The notes below the pieces were generated by a model, which did not search any database, was not told the DNA's origin, and saw only the letters and a list, made by a program, of their open reading frames with translations. Both the position numbers and the translations under genes were made by a program. From JBCCMA01 sp045107005 (GTDB lineage: Bacteria > Pseudomonadota > Gammaproteobacteria > Steroidobacterales > JBCCMA01), in the NCBI GenBank assembly GCA_045107005.1, contig JBGCFP010000024.1, positions 12,836 through 76,835 of the forward strand: DNA of 64,000 bases. The letters are read 5' to 3'. Numbering within the stretch: position 1 is the stretch's first letter; each line of letters starts with the position of its first letter. Positions 34,199 to 42,763 of the stretch are shown here, one piece after another.

Positions 34199-35571
34199 CT
34201 GTCGCTCGATATGGGGAAAAAGAAGTTAGTGGTGCGCTGCACGTTTGCGCGGTCATCGCTTTGCGAGGTCAACGTTACGGTCACCGGGACGCGCCCAGCG
34301 CCGTTGGCTTGATCCGTGCGCAGGCGAATCGGAAACGCCTGGGTTTGGGCAGCCGCGACGGTGAGCGCGGGCACGTCGGCTTCGAAACCATCGGCGTTGT
34401 GCATTGAAAATTCGTAGGTTTGGGCTTCGTTCGTCATGTTGATGACGCGTAGCGTATAGACGTTTTCTACTTGCCCGTCGGCAACCAGACGGTAGAGCGC
34501 ATTGCGATCCCGGATTACCTCCATCCGCAGCGGCGTGCGTGTTCCGAGAGATACGAGCATGCCGGTGATGAGGGTCAGTAGCAGAGCGCTGTACAGCAGA
34601 ATGCGTGGACGGAGGACTTTGGCCGCCACGCCATTGTCTGCGTTTTGCGTGGTGTAACGAATCAGGTTGCGCGGATAGTCCATTTTGGTCATGACGTCGT
34701 TGCACACATCAATGCACGCGGCGCAGGCAATACACTCGTACTGCAGACCTTCGCGGATATCAATCCCGGTGGGGCACACCTGCACGCACAGCGTGCAGTC
34801 GATGCAATCACCCACGCCCTCGGCACGCGGTGCTGTTTTCTTGCGTCCACCGCGCGTTTCGCCGCGCTGTTCGTCGTAGGCAATGACGAGGGTGTTCTTG
34901 TCGAACATGGCGCTTTGAAAGCGCGCATAGGGACACATGTATTTACACACCTGTTCGCGCAGGTAGCCGGCGTTGCCGTAGGTGGCGAAACCGTAGAACA
35001 CCAGCCAGAACACGGCCCACGGATGAACCGACCAGGTCAGTGCGTCTGCAAGCAACCCGCGGATCGGCGTGAAGTAACCGACGAATGTCAGGCCCGTCCA
35101 CACAGAAAGCGTAATCCACAGAAATTGCTTGGCGGATTTGCGCACCAGCTTTTGGCGCGACAGCGGTCTACGGTCCATCTTGATTCGCTTGTTGCGCGGG
35201 CCCTCTGTCCAACGCTCGATGAGCAGGAAGGCTTCCGTCCAGACGGTTTGTGGACAGGCATAGCCGCACCACAGACGACCGGCCAGTGCGGTGACAAAAA
35301 ACAAGACAAGGGCGAGGATCAGCAGCAGTAACGCCAGATAAATGAAATCCTGTGGCCAGAGCGTCAGACCAAAGATATGAAACTGACGCGCAGGAAGGTC
35401 GAAAAGGACCGCCTGCCTGGCGTCCCACGTCAGCCAGACCACCCCGTAAAACAAGCCGAGCAGCACGTACATGGCAACCCGGCGCAACGTCGCGAACGGT
35501 CCCGTGACGTCGTGCGGGTAAATTTTGGCCTGCTTCTCGTACAGCGAAGCGGCGCTTGCGATGTTACTCAT
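34195..35571 (-). CDS. ccoG: cbb3 oxidase accessory ferredoxin-like protein CcoG
   Basis: A 458-residue membrane protein with about five helices and two 4Fe-4S motifs, CIDCTLCVQVCPTGID and CIACAACIDVCNDVM. WCGYACPQTVWTE and CKYMCPYARFQ are typical of the CcoG/RdxA/FixG family, and an Ig-like C-terminal domain follows. CcoG is a cupric reductase that supports copper delivery to cbb3 oxidase. It lies 17 bases after the small 94-residue gene and overlaps ccoH. Confidence 0.94.
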   Translation of the reverse strand: MSNIASAASLYEKQAKIYPHDVTGPFATLRRVAMYVLLGLFYGVVWLTWDARQAVLFDLPARQFHIFGLTLWPQDFIYLALLLLILALVLFFVTALAGRLWCGYACPQTVWTEAFLLIERWTEGPRNKRIKMDRRPLSRQKLVRKSAKQFLWITLSVWTGLTFVGYFTPIRGLLADALTWSVHPWAVFWLVFYGFATYGNAGYLREQVCKYMCPYARFQSAMFDKNTLVIAYDEQRGETRGGRKKTAPRAEGVGDCIDCTLCVQVCPTGIDIREGLQYECIACAACIDVCNDVMTKMDYPRNLIRYTTQNADNGVAAKVLRPRILLYSALLLTLITGMLVSLGTRTPLRMEVIRDRNALYRLVADGQVENVYTLRVINMTNEAQTYEFSMHNADGFEADVPALTVAAAQTQAFPIRLRTDQANGAGRVPVTVTLTSQSDDRANVQRTTNFFFPISSDR

Positions 35572-35588
35572 GCGACGATCGACCGCCC

Positions 35589-35873
35589 TTAATGTTGGTG
35601 GTCATCGGCGACCGGAGGGAAGTCGTTAACACGTCGCTCCGTGCGAATCAGCCATGTGGACAGCGCCGATGCGGTGACAGCGATAATCCAGAAAAACAGA
35701 AAGCCAACGGAGTACACGGCCTGGTCGCTCAAGTGAACGTCGAAAACGAATGCCTGTTGCAATCGCGTTGCGTCAAATTTGGCAAAGAACAGCAGCGTAC
35801 CGAGGCACGCTGCGAGGAACGATGGCCACAGCACAACGGCAACGCTGCGCTGACGCCAGTTCCAGTGTTGCAT
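35589..35873 (-). CDS. Two-helix membrane protein within the cbb3 cluster, unknown
   Basis: A 94-residue protein with two hydrophobic helices (VVLWPSFLAACLGTLLFFA and VYSVGFLFFWIIAVTASALS) and a His-ending tail (DDHQH). It begins 3 bases after the ccoP stop and ends 17 bases before ccoG, so it is an integral part of the operon. It is not one of the standard cco genes. It might be an extra small subunit or an assembly factor. Confidence 0.75.
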   Translation of the reverse strand: MQHWNWRQRSVAVVLWPSFLAACLGTLLFFAKFDATRLQQAFVFDVHLSDQAVYSVGFLFFWIIAVTASALSTWLIRTERRVNDFPPVADDHQH

Positions 35874-35876
35874 GAG

Positions 35877-36794
35877 CTACTGCCCGCCCGTGGTCGTGCC
35901 GGAACCCGACTTGCCGAGGGTCATGACGTAAGCCGTTAGAAGCTTGATCTCCTGCGGACTCAGAAGGTTTGCGTGTGCCGGCATGTTGCCCATTCGCCCG
36001 TGCGTAATGGTCTGGGTCAACGCCGCCGTATCACTGCCGTAAAGCCAGATCTCATCGGTCAGGTTTGGCGCACCGAGCACCTGCATGCCTTTGCCGGTGG
36101 GGCCGTGGCAGGCCATGCACAACGTGTTGTAGTGGGTTTTGCCGGTCTCAAGCAAGGTGTTGTCGACTTCCTTGTCGGCCAGCGAACGCACGTAGGCGAT
36201 CGTCGCTTTCACCCCGTCTTCACCCAAGGCGGCGCCCCAGGCGGGCATGGCGGCAACGCGACCGTTGGTAATCGTCGCGGTGATGGCGTTGGCATCACCG
36301 CCCCAGAGCCAGTCTGCATCCGCGAGATTCGGGAAACCGCGTGCACCGCGGGCATCCGAGCCGTGACAGGTTGCGCAGTTGGCCCCATACAATCGTCCGG
36401 CAATTTCCATGCCCTCCGCGTGTTGGCCGAGTGTCGCGTAATCCAGGCTTGCGAGCTGACTGAATTTTTGTTCGTAGATCGCGTCGATCCGCTGACGTTC
36501 TTCCAGATACTGATCCACCGACGACCAGTTGCCGGCACCGGCAAATGCGCCCAAGCCTGGGTACCAGGCGAGGTAGCCGAAGCCCCAGATGATCGTGCCG
36601 ACAAACAGGAACAACCACCAGCGCGGCAGCGGATTGTTGCGCTCCTGAAGATCGCCGTCCCAGCTGTGGTCGAGCGTATCCATGGCGCCTTTTTCTGCAT
36701 CGCCCTGACGCGTCGTCCAGACGATCAACCACAATCAGCCGATGATGTTGATCACTGAAAAAATTGTGATGAACCAATGCCAGGTGCTGCTCAT
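35877..36794 (-). CDS. ccoP: cbb3 oxidase di-heme subunit CcoP, with in-frame TGA at codon 20
   Basis: The ATG at 36794 overlaps the ccoQ stop (ATGA) and reads MSSTWHWFITIFSVINIIG, a normal CcoP first helix. A TGA at 36735-36737 follows, then the same frame continues LWLIVWTTRQGD ... HSWDGDLQERNNPLPRWW, the second helix, and two c-type heme sites (CATCHG, CMACHG) to the stop at 35877. CcoP homologues usually have a residue such as Cys at the TGA position. Translation could restart at the internal ATG (MDTLDHSWDGD), giving a one-helix CcoP like that of alphaproteobacteria. Otherwise the TGA is a mutation, a sequencing error or readthrough. Confidence 0.85.
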
Positions 36795-36982
36795 GATGAC
36801 TCTCCTTGCGCCCGCGACGTCGAACCCACGGGCGTATCGTCTTCCAACGGCAACTGTGCGGCCGCACCGAACTCGCTCTCACGGCGCCCGGAGTAGGCCC
36901 AGAAAACCAGGCCCATAAAGGCCGCGAAGACAATGGCGGTCAAGACGCCGCGAATCACGCCGATATCGATCATCGATTCCAT
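36791..36982 (-). CDS. ccoQ: cbb3 oxidase small subunit CcoQ/FixQ
   Basis: A 63-residue protein with one membrane helix (GVLTAIVFAAFMGLVFWAY) followed by a hydrophilic tail with SGRRESEFGAAAQLPLEDD, the CcoQ pattern. It overlaps the ccoO stop at its start and the ccoP start at its end. CcoQ stabilises the oxidase complex. Confidence 0.9.
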   Translation of the reverse strand: MESMIDIGVIRGVLTAIVFAAFMGLVFWAYSGRRESEFGAAAQLPLEDDTPVGSTSRAQGESS

Positions 36983-37644
36983 TACTGGACTCCGGTATTG
37001 GTGTTGTTGCTCGTCGTCGCAGCGGCGCCAATCGGCGCGGCGTTGCGCTCAATATTGGCGCCAAGTCCCTGCAAATACGCGATCAACGCGTCGAGCTCTG
37101 TGGCATCGCCAATGGCTTCGGCGGCAGCGGCAATTTGTTCATCGGTGTAGGGATCGCCGAGCTTGCGCAATGCGCGCATTCTGCCGGCGATGACGGCCGG
37201 GTCGAGCGACGCCTTGGCCAGCCACGGGAAGGCAGGCATATTTGATTCCGGCACCACGTCACGCGGGTTGATCAGATGCACGCGCTGCCATTCGTCACTG
37301 TAGCGACCGCCGACCCTGGCCAGATCAGGTCCCGTGCGTTTCGAACCCCACTGATGTGGCCGGTCGTACACCGATTCACCTGCCAGTGAGTAGTGCCCGT
37401 AGCGACGCGTTTCGGCGCGAAAAGGCCGGATTTGCTGCGAATGGCACAGGTAACAACCTTCACGTACGTAAACGTCGCGGCCGGCCAGCTCAAGGGCGCC
37501 GTAGGGCTCAATGCCCGCGGCGGGCTCGATGATTTTGGCCTGAGAGGCCAGTGGCACAATCTCGACCAGACCCGCGACACTAATCACAATCAAGACCAAT
37601 ACGCCCATCAGGCCAATGTTCTTTTCCACAATTTCGTGTTTCAT
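36982..37644 (-). CDS. ccoO: cbb3 oxidase mono-heme subunit CcoO
   Basis: A 220-residue membrane-anchored cytochrome c with an N-terminal helix (LMGVLVLIVISVAGLVEIVP), heme motif REGCYLCHSQQIRPF and RTGPDLARVGGRYSDEWQ. The probable axial Met is in PESNMPAFPWL. The start at 37644 overlaps the ccoN stop; longer frames to 37920 are shadows of ccoN. It passes electrons from CcoP to the CcoN active site. Confidence 0.94.
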   Translation of the reverse strand: MKHEIVEKNIGLMGVLVLIVISVAGLVEIVPLASQAKIIEPAAGIEPYGALELAGRDVYVREGCYLCHSQQIRPFRAETRRYGHYSLAGESVYDRPHQWGSKRTGPDLARVGGRYSDEWQRVHLINPRDVVPESNMPAFPWLAKASLDPAVIAGRMRALRKLGDPYTDEQIAAAAEAIGDATELDALIAYLQGLGANIERNAAPIGAAATTSNNTNTGVQ

Positions 37645-39083
37645 GCTGCTGCTCCGGCTGGGGTCATGACCGCAACATCTGTTGCGTCTCCGCTTTGCAC
37701 GGTCTTGAACACGTTGTAGGCCATGATGAACATGCCTGCCAGAACCGTGATGCCACCGATCAGACGCATCAGATAGTAGGGATAGGTTGCGACCAGCGAC
37801 TCGATAAAGGTGTAGGTGAGCGTGCCGTCCGCGTTTGTTGCGCGCCACATGAGGCCCTGCGTGATGCCGGCGATCCACATCGAAACGGTGTAGAGCACGA
37901 TGCCGATCGTCATCACCCAAAAATGGGTGTTGATCAGACTGGTTGAGTACATCTTCTCCCGTCCGAAGAGTTTGGGCAGCAGGCTATACATGCAACCAAT
38001 GGTCATCATGGCGACCCAGCCCAGAGCGCCGGAGTGCACGTGGCCAATTGTCCAGTCGGTGTAGTGCGATAGCGCGTTGACCGACTTGATCGACATCATC
38101 GGTCCTTCGAATGTCGACATGCCGTAAAAACTCAAAGATACGATCATGAACTTGAGGACCGGGTCGTCGCGCAGTTTGTCCCACGCGCCACTCAAGGTCA
38201 TCATGCCGTTGATCATGCCGCCCCAGCTTGGCGCCAGCAGAATTAGCGAAAACACCATGCCGAGCGACTGGGCCCAATCGGGTACCGATGTGTAGTGCAG
38301 GTGATGCGGGCCTGCCCACATATAGATGGAGATCAGCGCCCAGAAGTGCACGACGGACAAGCGATACGAGTAGATCGGACGCTGGGCTTGCTTCGGCACG
38401 TAGTAGTACATCATGCCGAGGAAGCCGGCGGTCAGGAAGAAGCCAACGGCGTTGTGGCCGTACCACCATTGCACCATGGCGTCGATCACGCCGGAGTAGA
38501 TCGGGTAAGAGTGGGTGAGTGACGTCGGGATCGCCAGCGAGTTGACGATATGAAGAACGGCGATCGTCAGCACAAACGCGCCGTAGAACCAGTTGGCAAC
38601 GTAGATGTGTTTGACCTGACGCTTGACGATTGTGCCGAAGAATACGACGGCATAAGCCACCCAGACCACAGCGATCAAAACGTCGATGGGCCAGATCAAC
38701 TCGGCGTACTCCTTGCTTTGGGTTAACCCCAAAGGCAACGTCACCGCGGCCAGCACGATCACAGTCTGCCAACCCCAGAAAACGAACGCGGCCAACTTGT
38801 CACTGAAAACACGAGTGTGGCAGGTGCGCTGGACGACGTGCAGTGACGTGCCGATCAGTGCACTGCCGCCGAAAGCGAAGATCACCGCGTTGGTGTGCAA
38901 TGGACGTAAACGACCGTAGCTGAGCCAAGGCAATTCGAAGCCCAGCTGCGGCCAATAGAGCTGGGCGGCGATAATGACGCCAACGAGCATACCGACGATC
39001 CCCCAGACCAACGTCATAATGGCGAACTGGCGAACGACACGATCGTTATAGGTATGAGCGCTACTGCTGTGAGCGAGGTCCAT
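37641..39083 (-). CDS. ccoN: cbb3 cytochrome oxidase catalytic subunit CcoN
   Basis: A 480-residue heme-copper oxidase subunit with twelve helices. Heme and copper ligand regions are visible: RPLHTNAVIFAFGGSAL, WWYGHNAVGFFLT, GPHHLHYTSVPDW, HYTDWTIGHVHSGALGW. The start at 39083 has AGGAG seven bases upstream. It is the first gene of ccoNOQP-x-GHIS. A loosely FNR/FixK-like inverted sequence (TTCAT, five bases, GTCAA on the reverse strand) is seen near 39100, but its spacing is off by one. Control by FixLJ nearby is likely but not shown. Confidence 0.95.
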   Translation of the reverse strand: MDLAHSSSAHTYNDRVVRQFAIMTLVWGIVGMLVGVIIAAQLYWPQLGFELPWLSYGRLRPLHTNAVIFAFGGSALIGTSLHVVQRTCHTRVFSDKLAAFVFWGWQTVIVLAAVTLPLGLTQSKEYAELIWPIDVLIAVVWVAYAVVFFGTIVKRQVKHIYVANWFYGAFVLTIAVLHIVNSLAIPTSLTHSYPIYSGVIDAMVQWWYGHNAVGFFLTAGFLGMMYYYVPKQAQRPIYSYRLSVVHFWALISIYMWAGPHHLHYTSVPDWAQSLGMVFSLILLAPSWGGMINGMMTLSGAWDKLRDDPVLKFMIVSLSFYGMSTFEGPMMSIKSVNALSHYTDWTIGHVHSGALGWVAMMTIGCMYSLLPKLFGREKMYSTSLINTHFWVMTIGIVLYTVSMWIAGITQGLMWRATNADGTLTYTFIESLVATYPYYLMRLIGGITVLAGMFIMAYNVFKTVQSGDATDVAVMTPAGAAA

Positions 39084-39593
39084 GAAAGACTCCTGCGATG
39101 ACCTTGACTGCGGATGAACGCTATTGTGCGGACACGGTTTCGACAGGCCCATTCGGGATGGCCGCACGACCTCTCGGAAACTACCTAGCGGCAGCCTTCA
39201 TTTTTCATGAAATCTGTTTCGTGTTTTCTGTGTTCAGGGACAAGACTTCAGAGGCACCCTCCGTGGCAAGCAGCACCGCAAATCGGACGTCGATTCGTCG
39301 TCGAGTGCAGGTATTTGTCGGCGCCCAAATGTGTCAGCTGCTGCGTGACCTAACGACCGATGCAGACGTGGTCCGCTGTCTTTCGGACGCGTCCACGCAC
39401 TGGAGCGGGCGCGATGTGTCGTCAATAGTGCGACTGACTGCGCGCGTCCGGGCGTGATGGCGAAGTGTCTTGGTCGGTTTGGCGCCGGTGTGCTCAGACC
39501 TTTTGGCCCGGCCAAAGCCCGGGTGCTGGTTCACGGCTACGACTATCGGCTTCCTGACGGGCGCGCCAGGCTTCATCAACCAGCGCTGGTGCG
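39084..39593. other. Intergenic region with the ccoN promoter, no supported gene
   Basis: 510 bases between the ccoN start and the 3' end of the dockerin-like gene. The only long open frame (39098-39457, forward) lacks a ribosome site and protein features. The promoter of the cbb3 operon must lie here. No canonical TTGAT-N4-ATCAA site was found by eye. Confidence 0.5.
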
Positions 39594-40055
39594 TTAGTCG
39601 CAGTCAGACACCAGCCCGCTCGGGCCCGGCGGCTGAAAATACAGGGACCGAAAAAGCGCAAGATCCTGAACATTGACGACGCCATCGGCGTTAACGTCGA
39701 CCACCGGATCGTCGCTGAAAAAGCGTGAGCGCATCACGCCGAGGTCGATCACGCCGGGCCATCCGTCCTGGTTAAAATCAATGTCACAGCGGTTGCCAAA
39801 ACCGTCGCCATCGGCGTCCACCTGGGCCGGGTTGGCATCAAAGATACAGTTATCCACCGCGTCGGCAACGCCGTCTGAGTCGGAATCCGCGTCGGGTACG
39901 ATAGTTGCCTGGGCATCGAGGAACCAGGATGAAAACATGTCCGCATCGAGTCGCAGTCGCTCATCGCTCACCAGTTCGAGCGACTGGCCTTGAGCAACGG
40001 CGACACACAGCAGCATGACCGTCCATGCGAAACCTGAGAAACAAAGATTTTTCAT
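39594..40055 (-). CDS. Secreted TSP3/dockerin-like protein with PGPSG tail
   Basis: A 153-residue secreted protein: signal peptide (WTVMLLCVAVAQGQS), a short spacer, TSP3-like calcium motifs (DADSDSDGVADAVDNC, DADGDGFGNRCD), two dockerin-like repeats (DFNQDGWPGVIDLGVMRS and DVNADGVVNVQDLALFRS) and the tail PPGPSGLVSDCD. The module matches four other loci in the window. Apart from the module there is almost no other domain. No cohesin partner is seen in the window, so the role is unknown; calcium-dependent surface association is a guess. Confidence 0.75.
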   Translation of the reverse strand: MKNLCFSGFAWTVMLLCVAVAQGQSLELVSDERLRLDADMFSSWFLDAQATIVPDADSDSDGVADAVDNCIFDANPAQVDADGDGFGNRCDIDFNQDGWPGVIDLGVMRSRFFSDDPVVDVNADGVVNVQDLALFRSLYFQPPGPSGLVSDCD

Positions 40056-40091
40056 GTCATTTGCCCGCTGTATCTGAGAGGGCGCCAGGCC

Positions 40092-40514
40092 TTACAGCAG
40101 TTTCAGGATCTTCTCTTCGAGTTCGTCCGCTCTGGTCCGCCCTTTCACAATGAAATCTGCGACGAAATCATGTGCAAGGGCGCGCTTGCGTTCGTCGGGC
40201 CGCTCGGATGAGCTAAACATCATGACAACGCATGTGTGGTAAACGTTGTCATGATTTCGCAACGCTTCGAACTCTTTCAGAAACTCAAATCCGTTAACGC
40301 GTGGCATATTGATATCCAGAAAAATCAATACCGGTGGAAAGTCTTCACCGTGAAGCCGTTTATTTTCGTCATAGGCGCGCAAGAAATTCAGCGCTTCGGC
40401 ACCATCGGTCGATTCGAATATCTTGGCTTCAATGCCTGTCTTGGACAAGTCGCGCGTCAGTAAATAACGGTCGAGTTCGTCGTCGTCAATGATCAGTACG
40501 GTTACACGATTCAT
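40092..40514 (-). CDS. Single-domain response regulator paired with a PAS kinase
   Basis: A 140-residue receiver with LIIDDDELD, the phospho-acceptor Asp in LIFLDINMPRVNGFEFL, and a Lys in FIVKGRTRA. There is no output domain. The start overlaps the kinase stop by 4 bases. It resembles the receivers at 22003 and 24878, so a family of similar kinase-receiver pairs is present. Replacement of the usual Lys-Pro by Lys-Gly is a small deviation. Confidence 0.88.
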   Translation of the reverse strand: MNRVTVLIIDDDELDRYLLTRDLSKTGIEAKIFESTDGAEALNFLRAYDENKRLHGEDFPPVLIFLDINMPRVNGFEFLKEFEALRNHDNVYHTCVVMMFSSSERPDERKRALAHDFVADFIVKGRTRADELEEKILKLL

Positions 40515-42343
40515 AATGGTGTTCTGTGGTACGGGATTGTCAGCTCGAAGCGCGTTCCGGCAGGGCTGGTTTTGAGAATGATATCACCGCCCAATGATTC
40601 AACATGTTTCTTGACAATGTACAGACCTAACCCGGAGCCCGATACATCGGAATGAAACCGGCTGAACATCTTGTATGGCTCAGCGTTGCCAACGTCGGGA
40701 AGTCCTTGGCCGTTGTCTTCTACCGATAGCTCCAGATGGGCTGAGTGACCGGTCGCCCTGATTTCAACAAAGCGTTCCGCGCGCTCGCTGTTCGCGTATT
40801 TTATTCCGTTAGAGGTGAGGTTGTAGAGTATCTGGTACAAACGAATATAGGGCAGGTTTGGCGGCGTCGCGCAGTCCACAAAGGAACGCACAGCCACATC
40901 TTTTTCTTCCCACAAGGGTTCTACACTGTTGACAATTTCCCGGACGATACCGCCAATATCAATCGGTTCCGCTGGTGCTTCAGTCAATTCGGCCTTGGCC
41001 GCATCCAGGATACCGAGCACCATGGATTCCATGGCACTTGCCCGGTGCTCGATCTGCTCAACATTGCGTTTGACTTCCTTGATATCGCCGTCTTTCAAAT
41101 CTTGCAACATGTAGGCCGCCACGCGCCGGATGGACGTGAGCGGCCCTTTAAGATCATGGGATGAGCGATAGGCGAATTGTGCGAGCTCTTCATTGGATCG
41201 TTCGAGTTCGCGACGAATGGCGATTACCTCCGTGATATCCCAATTGACACCGACCATCCTTTGCACTTCACCTTTGTCATCCAGAATCATATCCGCAACA
41301 CCTTGAATGGTGCAGACAGTGCGATTCGGCCAGACGACTCGGAATGTGGCATCAAACTTTGTGTTTGTAGCGACCGCATGCTGGATCTGTGCTTCTGCAG
41401 CCTCTCGATCGTCGGGATGTAAGCCGTTTTGCCACGCCTCATAGGCGCCGCTAAATTCGCGCTCGCTGATGCCGTAAAGCGCGTACATGCGGTTATCCCA
41501 AATCAGCGCATCGGTTCGAATGTCCCACTCCCATACACCGATTTGAGATACCTCCAGTGCAAGCATCAGTCTCGTGTTGAGCTCCTCAATCTTGCGGCGT
41601 GCTTCGAACTCGTTGGTACGGTCGATCGTGACACCAACCAGAGCGCTTAACTTACCGTCCTTGGTTAACCGCGGAAAACTCTCGGTGTGAATGTACTTTT
41701 CTTTGCCATCAATGACGACGCGATAATTAACCTCGAAGCCCTGATTCAACGTAAGGGCATCTTGCCGTGTTTGCTCGAGTGCTTCACGGTCCGCAGGATG
41801 AACGATTGCCATGTGTTGCTCAGTGTTCAACGGCTCATCGTTTTCAGAGCGGCCGAACATTTTATGAACACCCGGTGACCATTGGAGCGAGTCGTTTTCG
41901 ATGTCCCAATACCAATGCCCGAGCTTCGCGATGCGCTCGCCTTCTATCATCCGTTGAAGCAATGTCTCGCGTTCAACTTCGAGGCTCTTGCGTTCGTCGA
42001 TATCTTCAAAAATGCCATGAAGATGCGTCAGCGCATCCGCGCCAAACACCGGTTCGCCGATAGCCCTTACCCATCTGCGCTTCCCTCGAGTGGTCAGGAT
42101 TTGCAGCTCCTTGTCCCACGGCTTTTTCTCTTCTATCGCTTCCTTGATGCAAAGCTCGATTATCGGACGATGTTCAGGTACGTAATACTCGATGGCTTCT
42201 GCAACGACAATGCGTTTGGCGGGATCCTCTTCATGGATTGCGTAGGTCGCCGGGCTCCAGTGACAAACGCCTTCATTAATATCGACCAACCACGTGCCAA
42301 TGCTACGCGTGCGTTCCAGCAGATTGAGTAGTGAGCTTTCCAT
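40511..42343 (-). CDS. Triple-PAS sensor histidine kinase
   Basis: A 610-residue soluble kinase with three PAS_3-type domains (residues about 10-120, 135-245, 260-375), each with the W-x-D/W-S core (GTWLVDINEG, GHWYWDIEN, GVWEWDIRTD). HisKA follows with His396 (FAYRSSHDLKGPL), then HATPase with NLTSNGIKYAN, VEDNGQGLPD and GSGLGLYIV. There are no membrane helices. It is coupled to a receiver by a 4-base overlap. The signal is unknown. Confidence 0.9.
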   Translation of the reverse strand: MESSLLNLLERTRSIGTWLVDINEGVCHWSPATYAIHEEDPAKRIVVAEAIEYYVPEHRPIIELCIKEAIEEKKPWDKELQILTTRGKRRWVRAIGEPVFGADALTHLHGIFEDIDERKSLEVERETLLQRMIEGERIAKLGHWYWDIENDSLQWSPGVHKMFGRSENDEPLNTEQHMAIVHPADREALEQTRQDALTLNQGFEVNYRVVIDGKEKYIHTESFPRLTKDGKLSALVGVTIDRTNEFEARRKIEELNTRLMLALEVSQIGVWEWDIRTDALIWDNRMYALYGISEREFSGAYEAWQNGLHPDDREAAEAQIQHAVATNTKFDATFRVVWPNRTVCTIQGVADMILDDKGEVQRMVGVNWDITEVIAIRRELERSNEELAQFAYRSSHDLKGPLTSIRRVAAYMLQDLKDGDIKEVKRNVEQIEHRASAMESMVLGILDAAKAELTEAPAEPIDIGGIVREIVNSVEPLWEEKDVAVRSFVDCATPPNLPYIRLYQILYNLTSNGIKYANSERAERFVEIRATGHSAHLELSVEDNGQGLPDVGNAEPYKMFSRFHSDVSGSGLGLYIVKKHVESLGGDIILKTSPAGTRFELTIPYHRTPL

Positions 42344-42763
42344 CTAAAATGCCAACGCTTTCACGAATGAACCCGTGCAGAACAAGTAGTGCAGAGTCCG
42401 GTCTGCGCGAGTATAACACCTGTTGTTCGGTAACATGTTAGCGCTCCTTAGTGCTGGCGCCACAATACTGCAGGTGTTGGCGTTTCGCCCGCAGCGCTAC
42501 TTGCGACAGTCAACAAGATTCCTATTCTCAGTCGAGCATAGTGGATAAATAGAAAGATCTGATTTTTTGATGAGGGCCTTACAGTTGCTCAAGAGCATTT
42601 CAAAAAGCACTGAGCGGACGAAAACTATCCTTACGATAACGAAAGGTTATCCCTGCCGCTGGAATGGGACGGCTAAGCCCCTATTTAGGGGATTCAATGC
42701 TCGATGTCGCTATTGCATATTAGGGCCAACAAATTCTGTTCAGGCTCGTTATGGAGTATCCCA
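42344..42763. other. Leader region of the secreted protein gene at 42764
   Basis: 420 bases without a gene. Near 42678-42691 a short hairpin is visible (CCCCTATTTAGGGG), located about 70 bases before the start codon of the next gene. It may lie in the 5' untranslated region. The rest shows nothing recognisable. Confidence 0.4.

Noticed and set aside
36735..36737. Selenocysteine insertion at the ccoP TGA
   Set aside because: No CcoP is known to use selenocysteine, and no selenium machinery or clear hairpin right after the TGA was seen in the window.
39095..39115. FNR/FixK box before ccoN
   Set aside because: The half-sites are imperfect and spaced five rather than four bases apart, so it is not listed as a site.
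39098..39457. 119-codon forward frame upstream of ccoN
   Set aside because: It has no ribosome site and no protein features, and lies in the presumed promoter region of the cbb3 operon.
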